Shown here in pieces: positions 40,608 through 48,827 of a DNA stretch of 64,000 nt. The stretch covers positions 620,001 to 684,000 of the forward strand of contig CAWGMT010000008.1 in the NCBI GenBank assembly GCA_963823675.1, written 5' to 3'. Every line of letters starts with the position of its first letter. Positions within the stretch are counted from its first letter, which is position 1. The notes under the pieces were generated by a model. It was not told the origin of the DNA. It ran no database searches and saw nothing but the letters and a program-made list of their open reading frames with translations. This DNA comes from CAWGMT01 sp963823675. Lineage in GTDB: Bacteria > Planctomycetota > Planctomycetia > Isosphaerales > Isosphaeraceae. The translations under genes and the position numbers were made by a program.

Positions 40608-41977
40608 CGGGACATCCTCTTGAAAAGATCCAACGCGACCGATTCCCTCAACACCACATTCCGCGTCAAGGCCGCGTCGACCGCCCCCACGGCTTCGATC
40701 AGTTGCCGGGCACGGCGGGGATCGCGGCGGGCCAGAGCCGCGGCCAGCTCTTCGACATGGTCGCGCGAGGGCGGCAAGTGCAGCTCGTCGCGGATCGCGC
40801 GCAGCACGCCCGAGCGAACCTCGCCCAGCAGAAACGCCTGACTTGACTTCCCCCGGTTGAGGAACCGCGCCATCGCATCGACGTATTCCCCGATCGATCG
40901 CCGCGATTGTCCCTCCGGCGCCAGCGGCGGCCCCAGAAAAACAGCCTCCCGCCAGATCCACAGCCCGATCACGGTCAGCAGGCAGAGCGTCGTGGCCGCG
41001 TAGCCGCGCTGGGTAAATAACCACAACGGGTTCCCGCGGATCGTCAAACCGTGATAAAACTCGTCGAAGACCACAGGCCGCGAGGGCGCCGCCAGCAACT
41101 GGACCGCAAGCACGCTGTTGTCGTGCCGCGCGATCAGGCCGTTCTCGGCCAAGGCCGGCGAGGCCACGACGACCACCTCTCCTTTTCCCCGGCGGTAAAC
41201 CGCGGCCAGGATCTGTTCGCTCCCGGCCGGGTCTCGAAAGGTAATCGTTCCGTCGGGTGAGGGCTTGCCCGCGGCTACGACCTGTAGCTTCTTCTCGGGT
41301 ACTTCGATCGCGGAAACAAGCTCGCGCAGCGGGGACAACACACCGGTCGCCGTGACGGTCACAAGGCGGGTGGCAACCGGCCGTACCGTACCCGTCCACA
41401 GCTCGCTCATGCGACCGATATCATCATTTTCCGGGTCGTCCCGGTCCGTCGCTCCGGGGGAGGCCCGGCCGTCGGACGAGAGGCGACTCGAATCCGCCTG
41501 GGAAACCTTCGCTGCGGGCTCAAGAGTGATCGTCTTGAGATCCACGCTCGCCAGGCCCAGCTCGCCCAGAACCGTCAATTCGCGCGTGGGCACGGGCCTA
41601 CCGGAGAGCCCCGGCGGCCGGGGAGCGGCACGTCTTTGGTCGGGGGCGACCACGACGCGCCCACCATTTTCGACCCACCGGGCGAGAGCGTGCAGATAGG
41701 CGGGTTCCATCTGCACGAGGTCTGGTTGAGGCTTCCAGAGCACCAGCGTCACGTCGCGACCGACGACGCCCGTCGGCGGGGCGAGGATCCGTTCCACGGG
41801 AACGCCCAGATCGGTGAGGATCTCGAACAGGCCCCGCTGGCCTTGCACCCGCGTGCCGTACGAGTCGCTGCCCAGTCCGCCGCTGTCGGGGGGACGGGCC
41901 AGTTCCAGGCACGCCCAAAGAAGCGATCCCACGGCGACTACAATGGTGAGCGCCACGAAGTTACGCGCGGTGAGCAT
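40598..41977 (-). CDS. DUF4350 domain membrane protein
   Basis: A 459-residue protein. An N-terminal membrane anchor (NFVALTIVVAVGSLLWACLE) is followed by a DUF4350 domain, a ThuA/GATase-like fold: RPPDSGGLGSDSYGT, QGQRGLFEILTDLGVPVERI, VTLVLWKPQPDL, RWVENGGRVVVAPD. Later blocks are GKGEVVVVASPALAENGLIA, PVVFDEFYHG, and a second membrane helix ATTLCLLTVIGLWIWREAVF near residue 345. The C-terminal ~100 residues are helical (SIGEYVDAMARFLNRGKSSQ). GGAGGAG lies 7 bases before the ATG. It is a standard companion of MoxR/DUF58/DUF4129. No catalytic role is established. Confidence 0.85.
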   Translation of the reverse strand: MLTARNFVALTIVVAVGSLLWACLELARPPDSGGLGSDSYGTRVQGQRGLFEILTDLGVPVERILAPPTGVVGRDVTLVLWKPQPDLVQMEPAYLHALARWVENGGRVVVAPDQRRAAPRPPGLSGRPVPTRELTVLGELGLASVDLKTITLEPAAKVSQADSSRLSSDGRASPGATDRDDPENDDIGRMSELWTGTVRPVATRLVTVTATGVLSPLRELVSAIEVPEKKLQVVAAGKPSPDGTITFRDPAGSEQILAAVYRRGKGEVVVVASPALAENGLIARHDNSVLAVQLLAAPSRPVVFDEFYHGLTIRGNPLWLFTQRGYAATTLCLLTVIGLWIWREAVFLGPPLAPEGQSRRSIGEYVDAMARFLNRGKSSQAFLLGEVRSGVLRAIRDELHLPPSRDHVEELAAALARRDPRRARQLIEAVGAVDAALTRNVVLRESVALDLFKRMSRCL

Positions 41978-42632
41978 GGAGAGGCTCCTCCGCCACGTCG
42001 CGGATCCGGGCGTGCGCGGCTCGGCAGGCTTCGAATTCTTCGAGCCCGCACACGCCCTGGCCATACCACCGCGTCTCGATCGTGTCGACGAACAACTTGA
42101 GGGGCTCGAAGACCGGCGAATCCTGGTGCCGGCGCAGGTGCTCGCGGTTGGTGGTGCCGGCGCGAAAAGCCCGCTTCTCAGCCCGCTCCAGCCGCAACAG
42201 GCACGCCACGAACAAGAGCCGGATGGCCGTCATGAAGTCGCCACGGGAAACCGCCTCGGCTGCCTGGCGTTCGAGCGCGGCCGGATCGCGCGGCGCGTGC
42301 AGCACAGCCGCGGCCAGGCCGCGCTTCTGCCTGGGCCCGCTCACGGCCCTGACAATCGTATATCCGATATGGAGCACCAGCAGGACCAAAAGTGCTGCTA
42401 GACCGATGACGATCGGCCAGCGCAGCCAGGCGGGAAGGCCCCCCAGGGCGTCGAGCAGCCATTGAAACGGGGTGAGAACCCACCGGAGCACTCGCAAGAG
42501 CAATTCCAGAAGGATGCGCCCCGAATCGGACTGCGGATGCAATTGATAGTCGGGCCGGCGAAGCACTTCCTCCGCCGTCCGGCGAATCGTTTCTGGATCG
42601 GGCAATGTCGAAGCGGCTGGCATCGAGCCCAT
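41961..42632 (-). CDS. DUF4129 domain membrane protein
   Basis: A 223-residue protein. An N-terminal region (AEEVLRRPDYQLHP) precedes an amphipathic helix, one strong membrane segment (RWPIVIGLAALLVLLVLHIG) and a cytoplasmic DUF4129 domain: QAAEAVSRGDFMTAIRLLFV, ACLLRLERA, RAGTTNREHLRRH and the ending DTIETRWYGQGVCGLEEFEA with the family W-Y-G motif. The stop overlaps the DUF4350 start by 17 bases. It is part of the MoxR membrane cluster. Confidence 0.87.
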   Translation of the reverse strand: MGSMPAASTLPDPETIRRTAEEVLRRPDYQLHPQSDSGRILLELLLRVLRWVLTPFQWLLDALGGLPAWLRWPIVIGLAALLVLLVLHIGYTIVRAVSGPRQKRGLAAAVLHAPRDPAALERQAAEAVSRGDFMTAIRLLFVACLLRLERAEKRAFRAGTTNREHLRRHQDSPVFEPLKLFVDTIETRWYGQGVCGLEEFEACRAAHARIRDVAEEPLHAHRA

Positions 42633-42650
42633 CCTATTGTTCCTACCCTG

Positions 42651-43457
42651 TCAATACTGGGGAGTCGCTCCGCCCGTCGCATCGGCGATCGTCTCGGCCC
42701 CGACCGACTGGGCCAGAAGCGCCAGGTCGAATTGCTCGTGCTTGCAGCGGCAGGAAAAGTAAAACACCACGAATGCCGCCGACGCGAAGATCGTCACGAC
42801 CCCCGCGAGGATCGAACTCACGACGACCCGCAGGTGCAGCTCGGGAATAAAGTTGGCCGCGAACGTGATCCCACCGTTAATGAGTCCTACGAGCAGCCCC
42901 AGCACAAAAACGGTCCCGATATTGCCGGCCATCAACTGCTTGCTCCGCTTCATGGCCGCCAATCCGCCGACGCCCTCGATGACGACCACCTGGGTCGCCA
43001 GGGTAAACCAGAATGCAGCCAGGATTCCCGGAACGACCAGGAGTAACATGCCGCCCATGATGGCCAGACCGACGAGGATCCAGGTGCCGATGAGCGGGAG
43101 AATCCGCTGAAATGCCCGCTTGTACGATCCTCCCACACTCACCGGCTTTTCGAGGTAGGCATTGGCGATCGCGTAAATGACGGCCGCGTTTGTAATCGGG
43201 GTAATGACATAAACGGCCAGGAGGAGGATCGGCAGCGAGACGCTCATGACCGCGAGAGACGCCGCCATAGCCTGCTCCGGCGTCGGATTCGGGGGCAGCG
43301 CCGGCATCATCGCCACCTGGATCAATCCGCCGATCACACTGAAGGGGATCAACAAGCTGGCGGTAATGCCCAACAAAACCCCGAAATGGTCCTTCGTCAG
43401 ATTCACCGCCTGATCCAGAATCTCGCCGATTTTGAGCTCTCGAATCGCGTAGCGCAT
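42651..43457 (-). CDS. Multi-pass membrane protein (GPDPase-membrane-domain-like)
   Basis: A 268-residue protein with about six membrane segments: FGVLLGITASLLIPFSVIGG, VMSVSLPILLLAVYVITPIT, LPLIGTWILVGLAIMGGMLL, LAAFWFTLATQVVVIEG, TVFVLGLLVGLINGGITF and VVVSSILAGVVTIFASAAFV. The YAIRELKIGEILDQAVNLTK start and the EGVGGLAAMKRSKQLM motif after the fourth helix resemble the membrane domain that accompanies glycerophosphodiester phosphodiesterases (DUF975-like). AAGGAG lies 5 bases before the ATG at 43457. It is first gene of the cluster that continues with DUF4129, DUF4350, MoxR and DUF58. Confidence 0.78.
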   Translation of the reverse strand: MRYAIRELKIGEILDQAVNLTKDHFGVLLGITASLLIPFSVIGGLIQVAMMPALPPNPTPEQAMAASLAVMSVSLPILLLAVYVITPITNAAVIYAIANAYLEKPVSVGGSYKRAFQRILPLIGTWILVGLAIMGGMLLLVVPGILAAFWFTLATQVVVIEGVGGLAAMKRSKQLMAGNIGTVFVLGLLVGLINGGITFAANFIPELHLRVVVSSILAGVVTIFASAAFVVFYFSCRCKHEQFDLALLAQSVGAETIADATGGATPQY

Positions 43458-43887
43458 CGCCGCTCCTTTCACGAGCCGATCCAGCCGGTCGATCACATCG
43501 AGCTGGAAACTTGAGCCGGCTGGCGGACGAACGTCTTTTTGTTGGGCCTCATCGCGCCCAACATGCTAAAGGAGCCGGCACGAAAAAACCACGAAAATCC
43601 GGCGAGGGCTCCGGGGAACGTGTGTCGCCCACCACTCGCTGGCCCGGTTGGTCCAATGCGAACGTGAGTCTCGCCTGCCCACACCACTTTCCGCACTTGA
43701 CGATATCCCGATCGAAGTTGAAATACGGGGCGCGATTTCCAGCATTTCTGTAAAAGCAGATAAACCACGAAGCCTGAGTAAAATCGGCCCCGCGAAAACT
43801 GCGCCGGACGGCGTGCGTGGCCCTCTCGGTTCCGCGAGTACCGAGAAGGCGGCCATCCGGAGCGCAACCAAGCCTTAAGGAACCAGC
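43458..43887. other. Divergent intergenic region
   Basis: A 430-base gap between the minus-strand membrane cluster and the plus-strand desaturase. Promoters for both should lie here. Overlapping short ORFs on both strands (for example 43511-43753) show no family features. No hairpin with long arms and no RNA gene is evident. Confidence 0.4.
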
Positions 43888-45207
43888 ATGATCGCCTCGA
43901 ATGTCGAGCGGCCTACCTTCGAGGATCCCGTATTGCAGCGCCGGCTGATGGGTCTGCGCCGGGTCGATAACACCACGAATCTGATCTATCTCGCCGTCGA
44001 GTACCTCGCGCTTCTCATGACGGCCGGCATTGCAATTTTCTTGGCGGAATCTCGCGAATATTGGGGGCTTTCCTGGTGGTGGAACGTGCCGGTGTTCACG
44101 GCGGCGGTCGTCCTGATCGGCGGCATTCAGCATCGGCTCGCGGGGCTGGGACACGAAGCGGCCCATTATTCGTTCATGAAGAATCGTTTGCTCAACGATC
44201 TCATCCCGGATCTTTTTTGCATGTTCCCGCTCATGTCAGCGCTGCATTTTTACCGGGTGTTTCACCTGGGACACCATCAATTCACCAACGACCCGGATCG
44301 CGATCCCGACCTGCTCAACCTGGGGCCTGCGAAGCGCGCGGGTGAGTTTCCGATGAGCCGGCTTCGGTTTATCTTCGCGATCTACTTTTGTGCTCTGGTC
44401 GCACCCTTGCGCTGCCTCCGCTACCAGTGGGCGTACCTTCAAGTCAACACATTGGGAACCGGGAGGAACGTTTACGTTCGTAAGCCGGCGAGTTCGGGCG
44501 GACCGCCCGAGGCTCGAATCCGGCTGGGGACTATGCTCGGCATTGCCTACGTCTTTGGCTTCGCGGCGGTGCTCCGGCTGCTGACAGGACTCGGCCAGCC
44601 GCGCTGGATCATTCCCACCGGGTTTTGCGGGATGGGGCTCGCCGCACTCATCACGTATTGCTTGCCCGACTGGGCGATCTACCGCTCGCCGTTTCGCCAC
44701 GCCTACTCTCCTCGGTTTGCGAGCGCGGTCCGGCTCAGCTTCTACACGACCGTGCTGTCGGCCCTGGCCTACATTCGCTGGGCGACCGGCGGGGCGTCTT
44801 TCATCTACCCGATCCTTTTGTGGCAGTTGCCGCTGGGGACGTCGTTCATGTTCTTCATGTTCCTGCGCGACGTGTATCAGCATTCCAACGCCGACACCGG
44901 GCGGCTCACCAATTCTCGAGTCTTTTTCCCCGATTTCTTCACGCGCTGGGCGGTATTTGTCTACGGCCAGGATATGCACGTTCCGCATCATCTTTTCCCG
45001 GCCGTCCCCCACTACCGGCTGCGCCGGCTGCACGAGCTCCTGAAATTGAGCCACGCCGGTTACCGGCTCAACGTGGTCGAGGCCCACGGCACGTTCCACA
45101 ATCACGGGAACCGCCGCACGATTCTCGATGAAATGACGGGGCAGCGACCGGCGCGGCCGGCGGCCGCGACGGCAAATCCGAAATCACAAATCCGAAATCA
45201 CAAATAG
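43888..45207 (+). CDS. Membrane fatty acid desaturase
   Basis: A 439-residue di-iron membrane desaturase that introduces a double bond into an acyl chain. The three histidine boxes are clear: GHEAAH (His89, His93), HLGHH (His126, His129, His130) and HVPHH (His364, His367, His368). Hydrophobic hairpins lie between them (NLIYLAVEYLALLMTAGIAI, FAIYFCALVAPL, FYTTVLSALAYI). AAGGA lies 6 bases before the ATG. The C-terminal tail after MTGQRP (AATANPKSQIRNHK) is encoded by short direct repeats 'aaatccgaaatcac' at 45175-45215, so the original stop may have been lost to a repeat. Possible roles are membrane-lipid or carotenoid-like modification. Confidence 0.9.
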   Translation: MIASNVERPTFEDPVLQRRLMGLRRVDNTTNLIYLAVEYLALLMTAGIAIFLAESREYWGLSWWWNVPVFTAAVVLIGGIQHRLAGLGHEAAHYSFMKNRLLNDLIPDLFCMFPLMSALHFYRVFHLGHHQFTNDPDRDPDLLNLGPAKRAGEFPMSRLRFIFAIYFCALVAPLRCLRYQWAYLQVNTLGTGRNVYVRKPASSGGPPEARIRLGTMLGIAYVFGFAAVLRLLTGLGQPRWIIPTGFCGMGLAALITYCLPDWAIYRSPFRHAYSPRFASAVRLSFYTTVLSALAYIRWATGGASFIYPILLWQLPLGTSFMFFMFLRDVYQHSNADTGRLTNSRVFFPDFFTRWAVFVYGQDMHVPHHLFPAVPHYRLRRLHELLKLSHAGYRLNVVEAHGTFHNHGNRRTILDEMTGQRPARPAAATANPKSQIRNHK

Positions 45208-45230
45208 GAAATCCGAAATCACAGCCGACG

Positions 45231-46292
45231 TCAGGCACGATTCCGGCCTGCGTGGGACCGTTCCTTCGGCCTTCTCAGGTGGTTGCGGACATCCGTGAGC
45301 AAGCCCGCTTGCAAGGCAAAATGGGGACGACCGGCCGCGGTTTGGGCGAGCTCCATGCGGCGCTTTCGGCGGGCTCGGATTTCGGGCCAAGCTCCGATGG
45401 CGTCGCACTTGCCCAGAAGAAACGGCCCGAGGCGGCCACGAGCCAGCCGCCAGAGAGCTTGGAACGTCAGAAATGCCAGGTGCGGAATGAGCGCCGCCGC
45501 AAGCAGGGCGGACGGCAGGTTGGCCCAGAAGACGACTTCGGCATTACGCGCCATGCAGCGCTGCAAAGCGGGACTGCCGTGGTCGTAGGTTGCCGAGATG
45601 TCGTGATAGACCAGCGAGCGCGGTGTGAAGACGCAGCGATATCCGGCCCAGCGCAAGCGGAAGGCCAGGTCCGTGTCCTCGTAGTATGAGCCGAGGAACG
45701 GGTCGAAGTTGCCCGTGTGGCCAATCGCTGAGGCGCGATAGAAAGCGCTCGAGCCGCTGGCGCCGAAGACCTCTTCAACGGGGCGCCCTGACCAGCGGGT
45801 GGCCGGCTGGCCGTGGCCTCGCTTGGTCGCCCAGCCGACGAGAGCATAGGTGTCGCCCGCCGAGTCGACCCGCTCCGGGTCCGACCGCAAGAGCACCAGG
45901 GGTGCGACGGCTCCCACGGTAGGGTCGCGGAAAGGGGCCAGCCCAGCTTCGATCCAGCCTGGTGCGACCTCGGTGTCGTTGTTGAGGAGTTGAATAAATC
46001 GTCCGCGGGCCGCGCTCAAGCCCGCGTTCGCGGCCGCGCAGAAGCCAGCGTTTTGCTCCAGGTGGACCAGGCGCACTTCGGGGTGAAACCGCGCCAGCAT
46101 CTCGGCCGTGCCGTCGGTCGAGCCGTCGTCAGCCACGACCACCTCGATCGCCACATCGGGATCGCGGGGCCGGTTGCGCGCGATGCTGGCGAGGCAGCGC
46201 GCGAGCAGGTCCCGCCCGTTGTAGGTCGGAATGACCACCGAGCAGACCGGAGCGCAGGCGGAATGCACCGGCTCGCAGTCAGCGGCCCTCAA
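45231..46292 (-). CDS. Family 2 glycosyltransferase
   Basis: About 353 residues. A GT-A fold with VCSVVIPTYNGRDLLARCLA at the N-terminus, VVADDGSTDGTAEML, QNAGFCAAANAGLSAARG and the metal-binding LLNNDTEV. Acceptor-side residues are FGASGSSAFYRASAI and YYEDTDLAFRLRWAGYRCVF. A C-terminal hydrophobic helix (ALLAAALIPHLAFLTF) suggests membrane association. The start is uncertain: the TTG at 46292 overlaps the stop of the sugar-transferase gene (TTGA), and a GTG at 46268 would be 8 residues shorter. It is co-transcribed with that gene and probably extends the glycan it initiates. Confidence 0.87.
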   Translation of the reverse strand: MRAADCEPVHSACAPVCSVVIPTYNGRDLLARCLASIARNRPRDPDVAIEVVVADDGSTDGTAEMLARFHPEVRLVHLEQNAGFCAAANAGLSAARGRFIQLLNNDTEVAPGWIEAGLAPFRDPTVGAVAPLVLLRSDPERVDSAGDTYALVGWATKRGHGQPATRWSGRPVEEVFGASGSSAFYRASAIGHTGNFDPFLGSYYEDTDLAFRLRWAGYRCVFTPRSLVYHDISATYDHGSPALQRCMARNAEVVFWANLPSALLAAALIPHLAFLTFQALWRLARGRLGPFLLGKCDAIGAWPEIRARRKRRMELAQTAAGRPHFALQAGLLTDVRNHLRRPKERSHAGRNRA

Positions 46293-47437
46293 GCGGCGTG
46301 AGTCTCCGTTCGCCTCGGCTCTTTCCACTTGGTCTTGCCCCAGAAGACGTGCTGGATGGTCATGAACAGGATTCTCACATCGAGCCAGAACGACCACCGC
46401 TCGATGTAGTCCAGATCGTACTGGATCCGCTTGCGTAGCGAGGTGCGGCCGCGCCAGCCGTGGACCTGCGCCCAGCCGGTCATGCCGCCTCGAACCGCGT
46501 GCCGAAGTTCGTAGTCGGGGATGCTCTGGCGGAACTGCTCGACGAACGTGGGCCGCTCGGGTCTGGGGCCGACCAAGCTCATGTCGCCGCGCAGGACGTT
46601 ATAGAGCTGAGGAAGCTCGTCGATATTGGTGTGCCGCAGCCAGTCGCCGACTCGCGTGCAGCGCGCGTCGTGGTCGGAAGCCCAGATCGGACCGGTCTCG
46701 CGCTCGGCATCGCACCGCATGCTCCGGAACTTGAAGATCCGAAAACGGCGACCCCCCTGCCCCACGCGATCCTGCGTGTAGAAGATCGGCCGCCCCGAGC
46801 CGATCAGAATCGCCGCCGAGACCAGCGCGAAGAGGGGAGCCAGCACGAAGAGTCCGATCGCGGCGAGCGAGATATCGATCAAGCGCTTCGCCGCGCGCGA
46901 CCAGGTCACTTGAGCCCAGGCCGGCAGCCGCGGCCCGCAGCCGTGCCGCCGCCGCGGCTGGGTGGGATTGTCGGACAGCGGCACAGCCGTGGTAGCGTCG
47001 AGCGCTCCCGCGTCCAACTGGCGGGAATCGACGGAAACCCAATGCACGGCAACATCAGAATTGATAAGTTGGGAGAGACAAGGCCGCAGTCGTGCTTCGG
47101 GCGTGTGGGACACGGCCACGACCACGTGAGTGGCGCGCGCACGGTCAACCAGCTCGTCGAGGCGATCGATGGAACCCAGTACCGGGACCGGGTCAGCTTG
47201 AGGATGGAGGGCCAGATGCCGGCTCCGTGGGCGCAGGTGCGAGGCTCGGCCATGGCCGGCGTCGATAAAGCCGACGATCTGTGGTCCGCTCCAGGGCCGG
47301 TCGCCCAGGAGCCGCGCCAACCGCCGCGCGGCTCGCCTGGCCCCGACCAGCACGACGCGGCGGGCAAGCAGGTCCGCCCCCACGGGCGCCGGCTCCACGT
47401 GCGGCTTCTGGCCGGCGACCTCTTGAGGGTGTTTCAT
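46289..47437 (-). CDS. Sugar transferase (polyprenyl-phosphate hexose-1-P transferase), short form
   Basis: A 382-residue initiating glycosyltransferase that moves a sugar-1-phosphate to undecaprenyl phosphate. An N-terminal Rossmann-like part (VVLVGARRAARRLARLLGD, VVVAVSHTPEARL) precedes the catalytic bacterial sugar transferase domain. That begins AKRLIDISLAAIGLFVLAPL, with DRVGQGGRRFRIFKFRSM, the WLRHTNIDELPQLYNVL helix, GDMSLVGPRPERP and VRGGMTGWAQVHGWRGRTS. The four N-terminal membrane helices of typical WbaP/CpsE-like enzymes are missing, leaving one re-entrant segment. The ATG at 47437 is the first that fits. It is coupled to the glycosyltransferase downstream. Confidence 0.9.
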   Translation of the reverse strand: MKHPQEVAGQKPHVEPAPVGADLLARRVVLVGARRAARRLARLLGDRPWSGPQIVGFIDAGHGRASHLRPRSRHLALHPQADPVPVLGSIDRLDELVDRARATHVVVAVSHTPEARLRPCLSQLINSDVAVHWVSVDSRQLDAGALDATTAVPLSDNPTQPRRRHGCGPRLPAWAQVTWSRAAKRLIDISLAAIGLFVLAPLFALVSAAILIGSGRPIFYTQDRVGQGGRRFRIFKFRSMRCDAERETGPIWASDHDARCTRVGDWLRHTNIDELPQLYNVLRGDMSLVGPRPERPTFVEQFRQSIPDYELRHAVRGGMTGWAQVHGWRGRTSLRKRIQYDLDYIERWSFWLDVRILFMTIQHVFWGKTKWKEPRRTETHAA

Positions 47438-47664
47438 GAGTCGCCCCCGATCCCTCGGTCTGCGGTCCGGAGAGGCTGCGACCCCTGCATCCGCGCTCCG
47501 CTTTGCTCCGACAATCTCGACGCCGGGAGGTACCATCCTTGGCAAGCCCCCTCGATTCGGTTTTCCCTCAAGCTCTGCAATCGACCGAACCGACGTTAAA
47601 TTGAAACTATCCGGTACGAGAGGAACGATACGACTGCGTCGAAGCTGCTCTTGAGGTCGATTTT
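47438..47664. other. Divergent promoter region of glycan genes
   Basis: A 227-base gap between the sugar-transferase gene (minus) and the second glycosyltransferase (plus). 'ttaaattgaaactatcc' near 47595-47611 is AT-richer and may be part of a plus-strand promoter. No other feature is seen. Confidence 0.35.
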
Positions 47665-48747
47665 GTGGTTGAGTCGTCCATTACTCACCCGCTGACTTCC
47701 GCGAACGGCCTGACTCCTCGATTGACTGTGGTCATTGTCAATTACGAGAGCTGGCCAGACGTGCTTCGCCTCACCGCCTCATTGATGGCGGAGCCCGAGT
47801 TTCTCTCGGGCCGAGCTCAGGTGATCGTGGTCGATAACGCCTCGAGCGGCTCGATCCCCCAACCACTCGCGGTACCCCGCCCTGGCTTGCGTCTGCTCAC
47901 CCGGCAAGAGAACGGAGGGTTCGCCGCCGGCGTCAACGACGGCTGGCGGGCAGCACGAAACTCCTGGCTGTTGATCCTCAATCCAGATGTGGAGATCGGA
48001 GGGGGGTTCCTGGGCCAGGTCTTCGCGCGGCTCGCGAGCCACGAGGCCGATCCGGATGGGCCGCCAGGGATCGTCGGCTTCGGTTTGCGAAACCCCGACG
48101 GCTCGCCCCAAGGCTCGGTGGGAGTCTTCCCTGACCTGGCCCGGGCCATCTGGGAGCAGTTCATACCGCGCTCCCGCAGGAAATACCAGGCCGGTTGGCG
48201 AATTCATTCCGGGCCCGTTGATTGGGTCACGGGCGCGTGCATGCTTGTCAATCCCGCAATGATCGCTGCCCTGGGGGGCATGGACGAGGATTTCTTCCTG
48301 TACTACGAAGAAGTCGCCTTCAGCAAAGCGGCCCAGAACCGCGGCTGGCGAGTGCAATACGATGCAAGCGTGAACGTGATCCATGGGCATCCCTTGCAAA
48401 ATCGGCCGATTTCGCCCAAGATGCGGGTCATCACCCGGCATAGCAAGCTGCTTTACTTTTTGAAGCACTTGCCGCGCTGGCAGTTTTTGGTCTTGGCGCA
48501 GATCGTACTCTGGGAGTCGGCCGTTTGGCGGTTCTGGTCGAGATTACGACGACGGCCCCACGATGATCGGTCGTGGCGAACGGTCGGCGACGTGGCCCGA
48601 AGGCTCAGAAACGGCGACGATCTGAAGGGCCGCGACGTCCGCAAGCTGGCCGAGCTTGTCGAGGTCGAGGTCCCGGCACTGCCGGCTGGAGATGATCCCT
48701 CACGGTCATCGGAAGCGGTCACCGAACACGCTGAGGTCACCACCTGA
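47665..48747 (+). CDS. Family 2 glycosyltransferase (rhamnosyltransferase-like)
   Basis: A 360-residue GT-A enzyme. LTVVIVNYESWPDVLRLTAS, VIVVDNASSGSI, RQENGGFAAGVNDGWRAARN and the LLILNPDVEI metal motif identify the WbbL-like branch. The acceptor part holds VTGACMLVNPAMIAALGGMD and FFLYYEEVAFSKAAQNRGW. The C-terminus is a basic tail with a helix near SKLLYFLKHLPRWQFLVLAQ, probably peripheral to the membrane. The GTG start has GAGG 8 bases upstream. The GT39-like gene follows on the same strand after 80 bases. Confidence 0.88.
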   Translation: MVESSITHPLTSANGLTPRLTVVIVNYESWPDVLRLTASLMAEPEFLSGRAQVIVVDNASSGSIPQPLAVPRPGLRLLTRQENGGFAAGVNDGWRAARNSWLLILNPDVEIGGGFLGQVFARLASHEADPDGPPGIVGFGLRNPDGSPQGSVGVFPDLARAIWEQFIPRSRRKYQAGWRIHSGPVDWVTGACMLVNPAMIAALGGMDEDFFLYYEEVAFSKAAQNRGWRVQYDASVNVIHGHPLQNRPISPKMRVITRHSKLLYFLKHLPRWQFLVLAQIVLWESAVWRFWSRLRRRPHDDRSWRTVGDVARRLRNGDDLKGRDVRKLAELVEVEVPALPAGDDPSRSSEAVTEHAEVTT

Positions 48748-48827
48748 GCGACCAGTGGAGCAAGGACGCAGCGCGGCAATCTGGCCGGCCGTGCAGGCTC
48801 CGCGAAAATCAGTAAGGAGGCGCCCGC

